A DNA stretch of 19,264 bases, from positions 1-19,264 of the forward strand of contig CAYYXP010000230.1 in assembly GCA_964475685.1 (NCBI GenBank), written 5' to 3'. The notes under the pieces were generated by a model. It had not been told where the DNA came from. It made no database searches and worked only from the letters and a program-made list of their open reading frames with translations. The DNA comes from CAVVWJ01 sp964475685. GTDB taxonomy: Bacteria > Gemmatimonadota > Gemmatimonadetes > Gemmatimonadales > GWC2-71-9. The translations under genes were made by a program, and so were the position numbers. Below are positions 13,603 through 19,264 of the stretch, one piece after another; the stretch's first letter is position 1, and the number at the start of each line of letters is the position of its first letter.

Positions 13603-15084
13603 ATGCCCTCCATCCTCGCGCTCGACCAGGGTACCACCGGCTCCACCGCACTCGTCGTCCACCAGGACGGCACGGTTCTCGGCCGCGGCTACCGGGAGTT
13701 CACCCAGCACTTCCCGCGGCCCGGATGGGTGGAACATGATCCCGGGGAGATCTTCCGCGTCTCCGTCGAGGCGATGCGCCAGGCTGTGGCCCAGGCCGGC
13801 GAGCAGCCCACCGGCCTGGGCATCACCAATCAGCGTGAGACCGTAGTGATGTGGGACCGGCAAACTCTCGAGCCGGTGGCACCGGCCATCGTCTGGCAGG
13901 ACCGACGCACGTCCGACCGCTGCCGGGCGCTTCGCGAATCGGGTGTCGAGCCGATGCTCCGCGAGCGCACCGGGCTCGTCGCCGATCCCTACTTCTCCGC
14001 CACGAAGATCGAATGGCTCCTCCGCGACGACGTCCTGCGTACGCGGGCCCGGCGGGGCGAGCTCGCCGCCGGGACGGTGGAAAGCTGGATCGTCGCCCGC
14101 CTGACCGGCGGGCGGGTGCACGTCACCGACCACACCAATGCCTCGCGCACTCTGCTCTACGGCCTGGCCTCCCGGTCGTGGGACCCGGAGCTGCTCGCCG
14201 TCTTCGGTGTGCCGCGAGAGCTGCTGGGGGACATCGTGCCTTCCGCCGGAGTCGTCGGGGAGGCGGACCGTACCCACCTCGGCTTCACCTTGCCCATCGC
14301 CGGCCTCGCCGGCGATCAGCAGGCGGCGCTCTTCGGGCAGGGGTGCTGCACCGACGGTCTCGCGAAGAACACCTACGGCACCGGGGCCTTCCTCCTGGTA
14401 TACGCCGGCCAGCGATTGCCCGTGCCCGCCCCCGGTCTGCTGGCCACCGCGGCCTGTGGGCCGGCGGGCGAGCCGGCCTACGCGCTCGAAGGGAGTGTCT
14501 TCATCGCCGGGGCGGCGATGCAGTGGCTGCGCGACGGACTCGGTATCATTGCCACCGCGGCCGAAAGCGAGGCGCTGGCCCGCAGCGTGGGTGACACCGG
14601 CGGCGTCCACTTTGTGCCGGCCTTCGTGGGACTGGGAACGCCGCACTGGGAGCCCGAAGCACGGGGAACCATCACGGGCATCACCCGTGGGACCGGCCGG
14701 GCCCACCTGGTGCGCGCCGCGCTCGAGGCAATGGCGTTCGGGAGCGCGGATCTGCTCGATGCCATGACGCGCTCCGGCGGCCTGGCCGTGCCGGCGCTGC
14801 GGGTGGATGGCGGGGCCGCGGCCAACGATTGGCTCATGCAGTTCCAGGCCGACGTTCTCGGTGTCCCGGTGGAGCGGCCGGACATGGTGGAGACGACGGC
14901 CCTGGGGGCGGCGGGGCTGGCGGGTTTGGCCCTCGGGGTATGGCGAAGCCCCGGAGAGTTTCTCGCAGGGCGGCGGTTCCGGCGGTTCGAGCCGCAGTCG
15001 AACGGCGGCGAGCGCGAGGCCGCGCGGCGGGGCTGGGATCGCGCGGTCGGGGCGGCACTTTCATGGGCGAGGGGGGCGAGCTAG
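13603..15084 (+). CDS. glpK: Glycerol kinase
   Basis: It phosphorylates glycerol to sn-glycerol-3-phosphate with ATP. The 493-residue FGGY-family protein has the expected glycerol kinase markers: DQGTTGST (8-15), GWVEHDPGEI (41-50) and ITNQRET (74-80, with Arg78-Glu79 in the glycerol site). It also has Tyr130 in DPYFSATKIEWLL, GDQQAALFGQ with Asp238, FVPAFVGLGTPHW, and the second FGGY signature region around LEAMAFGSADLLDAM. The segment before GDQQ is shorter than in E. coli GlpK around the fructose-1,6-bisphosphate loop, so allosteric control by that ligand is doubtful (inference). No glpF or glpD is adjacent. The start at 13603 opens with the family's usual MPSILALDQG and has only a weak ribosome binding site. 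Confidence 0.95.
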   Translation: MPSILALDQGTTGSTALVVHQDGTVLGRGYREFTQHFPRPGWVEHDPGEIFRVSVEAMRQAVAQAGEQPTGLGITNQRETVVMWDRQTLEPVAPAIVWQDRRTSDRCRALRESGVEPMLRERTGLVADPYFSATKIEWLLRDDVLRTRARRGELAAGTVESWIVARLTGGRVHVTDHTNASRTLLYGLASRSWDPELLAVFGVPRELLGDIVPSAGVVGEADRTHLGFTLPIAGLAGDQQAALFGQGCCTDGLAKNTYGTGAFLLVYAGQRLPVPAPGLLATAACGPAGEPAYALEGSVFIAGAAMQWLRDGLGIIATAAESEALARSVGDTGGVHFVPAFVGLGTPHWEPEARGTITGITRGTGRAHLVRAALEAMAFGSADLLDAMTRSGGLAVPALRVDGGAAANDWLMQFQADVLGVPVERPDMVETTALGAAGLAGLALGVWRSPGEFLAGRRFRRFEPQSNGGEREAARRGWDRAVGAALSWARGAS

Positions 15085-15118
15085 GCTCGGCTGCGGTCCT
15101 CGTGCGCTGTCCGCGAGC

Positions 15119-15367
15119 ATGGCCGCTTGGCGCGTCGCGGCTGGGCGCCTCCGTATAGTATTCAACTCGCGCCCGGTCGAGATCACCGAGCGCGAGGTCA
15201 TCCTCGAGGTGGCTGGAGAGCGTCGCACGTTGCCGAACGACTACGTGTGGATCTTCGCCGGCGGGACGCCGCCGACGGAGTTGCTGGAGAAGATCGGCGT
15301 CCGCACCGGCTCCCGAGACGTGACCGTCGAAGGAGCCCGCGAGGCCAAACTGGCCGGGGTGGCATGA
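15119..15367 (+). pseudogene. C-terminal remnant of an FAD-dependent pyridine nucleotide-disulphide oxidoreductase
   Basis: The 82-residue frame matches only the last segment of thioredoxin-reductase-like oxidoreductases. It has a strand-rich 'GRLRIVFNSRPVEITEREVIL', then RTLPNDYVWIFAGGTPPTELLEKIGV. In intact proteins that part closes the FAD domain ('lpnDyVf..aGg.pP..fLekiGi'). The two Rossmann GxGxxG motifs and the redox-active cysteines, expected some 200-300 residues earlier, are absent. The glpK coding region ends 34 bp upstream, and the frame further upstream is not oxidoreductase-like. It is therefore probably a truncated gene left by a deletion or rearrangement. It overlaps the next gene by ATGA, as an intact operon partner would. 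It may still be translated; the ATG at 15119 lacks a clear Shine-Dalgarno. Confidence 0.6.
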
Positions 15368-16149
15368 TGAACGCTCCACCGAACAGCACCTGTCCGTCGT
15401 GCGGTGCCTCCGGGGCGGGGAACTTCTGCGCTTCCTGTGGCAGCCCCCGCGTCCCGACACCGTGCGGCGCTTGTGGGAGGCCGCTCGACACCTCCGCCAA
15501 GTTCTGCTCCTCCTGCGGGCAGCCCACGGTCGCGTCGGGAGGACGGACACCGGCGCGGACGACCCGGTCCGACCGCACTCCCTGGATCCTTGCGGCGGCC
15601 GCGCTGGCCGGGCTCCTGGCGGTGTTGCTCCTCATGCTCGTCCGCACCGCCCCTCGCGTCACCGCCGCCGCCGCCGACAGCCCAGTCGCGGGGGACGAAG
15701 CAGGCATCCCTCCGGATATCAGCTCGATGTCGCCGCGCGAGCGCTTCAACCGATTGTACAACAAGGTCATGACCGCGGCGCAAACGGGCGACGAAGGCAC
15801 GGTCGGCCGCTTCACTCCGATGGCGCTCACCGCCTACGCCCAACTCGACACGGTGGATGCGGACGCCCGCTACCACGCGGCACTCATCGAGGTGCACACC
15901 GGCGATGTGGCCGGCCCAGCCGCCTTGGCCGACACCATTCTGGCGCAGGACCCGGGGCACCTGTTCGGGTATGTCATCCGGGGGACGGTGGCCCGATGGG
16001 AGAAGGACGACAAGGCACTCGCCCGGGCCCAGGCAGGTTTTCTGGAGCACTACGACGCCGAAATGAAGGCGGCTCGGCAGGAGTACTCCGAACACACCCG
16101 GTCGCTTGACGAGTTTCGCCAGGCGGCCCTCAAGGCGGGCGGGCGTTAG
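15364..16149 (+). CDS. Double zinc-ribbon, single-TM protein with helical/TPR-like C-terminal domain
   Basis: This is a 261-residue protein. Two short zinc ribbons at the N-terminus carry CPSCG/CASCG (Cys10, 13, 22, 25) and CGACG/CSSCG (Cys34, 37, 48, 51). A linker leads to a membrane segment (about 74-93, WILAAAALAGLLAVLLLMLV). A helical domain (about 113-255) then shows TPR-like spacing, such as YHAALIEVHTGDVAGPAALADTILAQDPGHLFGYVIRG. The ribbons should be cytoplasmic and the helical domain periplasmic. A helper role for the neighbouring cytochromes, comparable with TPR proteins in heme attachment, is possible but is inference from position alone. The start may be 15364 or the next ATG at 15367. 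The 5' end overlaps the oxidoreductase remnant by ATGA. The stop overlaps the convergent 16-heme cytochrome gene by four bases. Confidence 0.83.
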   Translation: MMNAPPNSTCPSCGASGAGNFCASCGSPRVPTPCGACGRPLDTSAKFCSSCGQPTVASGGRTPARTTRSDRTPWILAAAALAGLLAVLLLMLVRTAPRVTAAAADSPVAGDEAGIPPDISSMSPRERFNRLYNKVMTAAQTGDEGTVGRFTPMALTAYAQLDTVDADARYHAALIEVHTGDVAGPAALADTILAQDPGHLFGYVIRGTVARWEKDDKALARAQAGFLEHYDAEMKAARQEYSEHTRSLDEFRQAALKAGGR

Positions 16150-17594
16150 CCTCCGGGAATCGCGGCACCGTGACAGACGGTGCACATCTGCGGGTTCCGG
16201 CTCCGGAGACGCTCGGAGTCGAAGTCGGGCCCGTGCGGATTGAACCGCCGGCCACCGAGCGCCGAGTGGCATGTGAGGCAATCGCGCTCGGCGTGGCAGG
16301 AAACGCAGCTCTCCAGACTCTGGCGTGCCGCCGGCCCATGGGCCAGGACGAAGTTGACCTTGGCGTCGTGGAAACCCCCGTGCAGCGTACCCTGGGCCAC
16401 GAGCCCTGCCTGCTGGTGACAATCGGCGCAGAACGCACCCGTGTTGTGGCACTCGCCGCACGAGGTCTCCCGCGCGTACGCGGAGGCGGGATGGCGCGAC
16501 AGGAAGCCCACAGGGTGGTAACCCGGTGCCGAGGCGGCGTTGGGGCGGTGGCAGTCCAGGCAGTCCGGTCGTGCGTGGCAGGAATTGCACTGCTTCGGCG
16601 CGGCGGTCGCCACCGGGGCATGCCGGTCCGTGAAGTCGTCACCGTGTGACGGTGGCCGGCGCCGGGTGATCGATGCACCGGGCCCGCGCCCCGGCCCTGG
16701 CGCGTGCATCGCGACGGCCACCTCGGGCTGAGCCACGTGGCAGGTGAGGCAGCTCTGCTGGGTGTGACAGGCGGCACAGCTCTGGGGGCCGCGCCGCGCC
16801 GCCTGGCCGTGTTGCTGCACGAACCCGGGGGTGGTGTGGCTGGGAGGGGCCTCGAGTGTCGTCTCGATCGCGAGCGATCGAGGATCGGGCGCGAGTGCCT
16901 GGATCGCCGGCACCTCCGGAGCATTCACGTGGCAGCTTACGCAGAAGTCCCGCGCGTGGCAGGTGGCGCAGCTGCGCGATACCCCGTCGTGGGCACCCGT
17001 GTCGGCTGGTGGCGGCAGGGCGAGCTTCCCGTGTCCCAGTGGGAACGTCTGGTCGAGGTGCGAGGGAGGGGCCGGGAACCCGGCGACGCGTTCCCTCGGG
17101 AGCGCCGTTGCCTCCGCCAGCGTCAGGTGACAGGTGCCGCAGGCGGTGTTGGCGTCCGCGAGGTGCTCCACCCGGATATCATGGCACTGCAGGCACTGCC
17201 GCACTTCGGTACGCCGAACCCGCATCCAGGGTGCGCCCGCGGCGAGGTGACACGATGCACAGACGACCGAGTCCCGCGGGAGGCGCTCGGCCGCCTTCAC
17301 TGCATGCACCGGATGCCTGAAGCTCAAATTGGATGGGCGCGACCCGGTGGGTGGAGTCCAGTCGACCTTCTCTTCGATCGTCCCGTCATGGCAGTTGGCG
17401 CAATCGCTCGCCGTGGGCCAGATCGACCGCGTCGAGTCCTGTGCCCCGGCGTGACAGCCTTGGCAGGTGGGAAAGACTCGGCGGTGCTGCCAGTGGTCGA
17501 ACCGATCGTTCGCGAGGCTGGCGGCGAGGCGTCCGCCCGCCCCGATCACGGCTAGCGCTCCCACGGCGACGAGCAGGGCGCGGAGCGCTCTCAT
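16146..17594 (-). CDS. 16-heme c-type cytochrome (MHC) with repeated two-heme modules
   Basis: The 482-residue protein has an N-terminal signal or anchor segment (about 4-28). It carries sixteen CXXCH heme-attachment motifs, with first Cys at 44, 65, 112, 134, 152, 209, 218, 273, 282, 336, 345, 379, 389, 430, 439 and 471. Nineteen further His lie outside the motifs, enough for bis-His ligation of every heme. From about residue 176, five repeats carry 'H-x(7-9)-H ... CxxCH-x(4-5)-CxxCH'; the first three start PPSH. It is likely to be periplasmic or inserted in the barrel, forming an electron wire. Its start overlaps the stop of the barrel gene (ATGA). It is much longer in hemes than MtrA (10) and shows no sequence likeness that I recognise beyond the motifs. 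Heme count is certain; the pathway is inferred. Confidence 0.95.
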   Translation of the reverse strand: MRALRALLVAVGALAVIGAGGRLAASLANDRFDHWQHRRVFPTCQGCHAGAQDSTRSIWPTASDCANCHDGTIEEKVDWTPPTGSRPSNLSFRHPVHAVKAAERLPRDSVVCASCHLAAGAPWMRVRRTEVRQCLQCHDIRVEHLADANTACGTCHLTLAEATALPRERVAGFPAPPSHLDQTFPLGHGKLALPPPADTGAHDGVSRSCATCHARDFCVSCHVNAPEVPAIQALAPDPRSLAIETTLEAPPSHTTPGFVQQHGQAARRGPQSCAACHTQQSCLTCHVAQPEVAVAMHAPGPGRGPGASITRRRPPSHGDDFTDRHAPVATAAPKQCNSCHARPDCLDCHRPNAASAPGYHPVGFLSRHPASAYARETSCGECHNTGAFCADCHQQAGLVAQGTLHGGFHDAKVNFVLAHGPAARQSLESCVSCHAERDCLTCHSALGGRRFNPHGPDFDSERLRSRNPQMCTVCHGAAIPGG

Positions 17595-19096
17595 CGTGCC
17601 ACCCGCCTCCCGGAGCCTCGGATGGCGGGAGGAAGGCGGAGCCGGTCGGCGTCGGATCCGAAGACCCAGGTGACCCGGGCGTGGAGGCGGAACTGGTTCC
17701 AGTCGAACGCTCCCGCGTCCGGCCGCTGGCGCTCTTCGAAATACTGCGCGCCCATGAGAGCGAACTGCAGTCGATCTGAAGCTCGGTAGGCGGCGTCAAT
17801 GCCGACCGCGTCCACCTGCGCGTCATCGAAGCGGAGCTCGAGCGGTCGGAAGAAGGTGGAGCCGAACGCCGAGAGGGTGAGAGTCGGCGAGGGGAGCCAG
17901 GTGACGCGGCCTTCCCACGTACGCGACGCTGCTCCCGGACCGGATTCGGCACGGTACCCGGCCTCGACCGTGAGCGTGCGGTTCGCCTGCACCGTCGCGG
18001 AGAGTGAGGTACGCCACCCTCGATCCTCGTATGAGGCCAGCGCCGTCTCCGCCCCCGAGCCGTCGAACCAGTAGCGCTCGCCGCTCGCGCGGAGACGGAG
18101 GTTCCGGACCGGTGTGAAGGCGACCGAGCCATCGATCGCGGTGTAGGGGACGGCGCTGAAGGCGCCCCAGATCGTCCACAGCTCGAAGAATGGCCGGTAA
18201 CGCCGCACGCCGGCGTCGGCGTTGAAGCGGGTGTCTCCGTACCGGAGGAAGAGTTCGGAGGTGCCCCACCATCCCTGTGCCAGGTCGTACTCGGTGCTGC
18301 CCGTGAGGGTCAGGTGCTCGGCCGGACGGAGCACGGCGGTGAGGGCGGCGCGTTCGGAGATGAAATAGTGGACCGACGGGTCCACCTCGCGCAGGTATTC
18401 GGCCCGGATATCGGCCCGGCGGCTGCGCCAGCCGAGAGCGGCGCCGGCTGTCAGATGCCGCTCCGGGAGCTGGTAATCGTCGAGTGGGTTGAGCGACGGG
18501 CTGGTCATCGGCACGTCGAGGCTCCGTGCCAATCCCCATCCGCCGTAGGCGGTAAGCTCGAGCCCTCTCCGCGGAACGCGCACCGTCAAGGCCGCGCCGT
18601 CGAAGCCCGTCCAGCCGAATCGTCCGGTGACGTGCTGGCGCCCGAGCCGGCCCGTAATGCTCGGCATCTGATACTCGGCGTAACCCTCGAGAAGCTGCAG
18701 GGCGGGCTGCGTTCCCGGCCAGAACTCGTCCCCCGTGAGGTCTACTCCCCACCGCGCGTTCCCCCGAATGCTCAGACCGGTGACCCCCAGTCCCCACACC
18801 GCGAGGTCGGCGCTGCTCACCACGGGAGCGCTGGCGAGGCGCGGGCCCGGCCGGAAGTAGGTGCAGGTGTCCCTTCCAGGCGTGCACACGACCGCGAAGC
18901 CGTCCGGCGTCTGGAACCCGCCCGTGGGGCCTGTCACGGCGGAGTCCGCCGGGATGCTGTCAGGGGTCACCCCGCGGAACGACACGGTCTGGAAACGCGT
19001 GTCCAGCCGCAGGCGGTAACTCTGGGCCGACGCCACGGTCGTGGTCGCGCAGCACAGCGCGATTCCCAATGCTGGCCAACGGCGCCGTTGGTTCAT
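17591..19096 (-). CDS. Outer-membrane beta-barrel protein, candidate porin of a porin-cytochrome complex
   Basis: This is a 501-residue protein with a signal peptide (residues 1-24, ending TVASA before QSYRL). The mature chain is dominated by alternating-hydrophobicity beta strands broken by charged or Gly/Pro turns: LELTAYGGWGLARSL, HLTLTGSTEYDL, TSLSATVQANRTLTVEAGYR, LTLSAFGSTFF and LHARVTWVFG. It has few helices and no enzyme motif. This is the pattern of a barrel of roughly 16-20 or more strands. An N-terminal loop carries Cys71 and Cys78 (C-x6-C), a possible disulphide. The chain ends in a short basic tail rather than an aromatic residue. The ATG at 19096 is chosen because it overlaps the upstream cytochrome stop (ATGA) and opens the signal peptide. 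Sandwiched between two multiheme cytochromes, it may act like MtrB, though it is not recognisably homologous. Confidence 0.8.
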   Translation of the reverse strand: MNQRRRWPALGIALCCATTTVASAQSYRLRLDTRFQTVSFRGVTPDSIPADSAVTGPTGGFQTPDGFAVVCTPGRDTCTYFRPGPRLASAPVVSSADLAVWGLGVTGLSIRGNARWGVDLTGDEFWPGTQPALQLLEGYAEYQMPSITGRLGRQHVTGRFGWTGFDGAALTVRVPRRGLELTAYGGWGLARSLDVPMTSPSLNPLDDYQLPERHLTAGAALGWRSRRADIRAEYLREVDPSVHYFISERAALTAVLRPAEHLTLTGSTEYDLAQGWWGTSELFLRYGDTRFNADAGVRRYRPFFELWTIWGAFSAVPYTAIDGSVAFTPVRNLRLRASGERYWFDGSGAETALASYEDRGWRTSLSATVQANRTLTVEAGYRAESGPGAASRTWEGRVTWLPSPTLTLSAFGSTFFRPLELRFDDAQVDAVGIDAAYRASDRLQFALMGAQYFEERQRPDAGAFDWNQFRLHARVTWVFGSDADRLRLPPAIRGSGRRVAR

Positions 19097-19264
19097 GACG
19101 GTGCGCCTTCCTTGAGGAGCTTCCGCTGCAGCTCCTTGGGCGGGCGCTGGAAGTGGCAGGTGCTGCATTCCTTGGGTTCATCGTGGTCCTGCTGCGGATG
19201 GTGACAGGCCAGGCAGAAGGAACGCGTCGGCACCAGCCGGGCGACCGTGGTCGCCGTGTGGCAG
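19093..19264 (-). CDS. Multiheme c-type cytochrome, C-terminal part, cut by right edge
   Basis: The last 56 codons of an ORF enter from the right edge. They begin inside a heme motif (the final Cys-His of a CXXCH) and contain two complete motifs, CLACH and CSTCH, eleven residues apart, with extra His between them (HHPQQDHDEPKE). The short spacing and histidine-rich linker are in keeping with class III (c3/c7-like) multiheme cytochromes. The chain ends in a basic helix and a TGA that overlaps the barrel start (ATGA). It is therefore the gene upstream of the barrel in the same operon and a probable periplasmic electron donor or second wire. The N-terminus and total heme number lie outside the window. 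Confidence 0.88.
   Translation of the reverse strand, partial: CHTATTVARLVPTRSFCLACHHPQQDHDEPKECSTCHFQRPPKELQRKLLKEGAPS

Noticed and set aside
13450..14706. 418-codon open frame on the minus strand
   Set aside because: Antisense to glpK; translation has no domain features.
15241..16590. 449-codon open frame on the minus strand
   Set aside because: It spans the zinc-ribbon gene and the end of the 16-heme gene in a phase that destroys the CXXCH pattern, so it is a shadow.

Overview
The window is a densely packed, high-GC bacterial chromosome segment. The best fit is a member of the Gemmatimonadota. The main reason is the large soluble Ser/Thr kinase fused to a TolB-like domain and TPRs, whose kinase N-terminus is of a type I associate with that phylum. 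The small secreted TPR proteins, the dciA-gyrB pair and the multiheme cytochromes do not conflict with this. The assignment rests on gene character only; no rRNA is present. No gene-free stretch exceeds 300 bases. The largest gaps are about 207 bp (3237-3443) and 145 bp (13458-13602). I saw no tRNA, rRNA, insertion sequence, prophage or CRISPR array.

Left part. A minus-strand operon runs GAF-domain protein, ligA (NAD+-dependent DNA ligase), then a V4R-like protein cut by the left edge. The first two genes overlap by GTGA. A divergent region with weak regulatory symmetry separates them from a small YtxH-type membrane protein. A secreted TPR protein resembling the RMDN family follows on the minus strand. 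Its start lies only 27 bp from the divergent start of a pyrimidine-nucleoside phosphorylase gene, which is coupled to an 85-residue single-pass membrane protein.

Middle part. A minus-strand series runs enoyl-CoA hydratase, lipoprotein (ATGA overlap), dciA (helicase loader) and gyrB. A 13-codon ORF with a perfect Shine-Dalgarno lies just before dciA and overlaps its GTG start. Divergent to this is mtnA (methionine salvage), which converges on and overlaps the 3' end of the kinase-TolB-TPR gene. Divergent to the kinase is glpK (glycerol kinase), followed by a short C-terminal remnant of an FAD-dependent oxidoreductase. The remnant overlaps by ATGA a zinc-ribbon/TM/TPR protein.

Right part. This is the most interesting section. 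A minus-strand operon has consecutive ATGA overlaps: a multiheme c-type cytochrome cut by the right edge, an outer-membrane beta-barrel of about 501 residues, and a 482-residue cytochrome with 16 CXXCH motifs. The cytochrome's C-terminal two thirds consists of five repeats of a two-heme module, each with its own candidate distal histidines. A barrel plus a long periplasmic heme wire is the logic of porin-cytochrome (Mtr/Pcc-like) conduits that carry electrons across the outer membrane. The proteins here look unlike MtrA/MtrB in sequence and architecture, so this is a candidate uncharacterised extracellular electron-transfer module.
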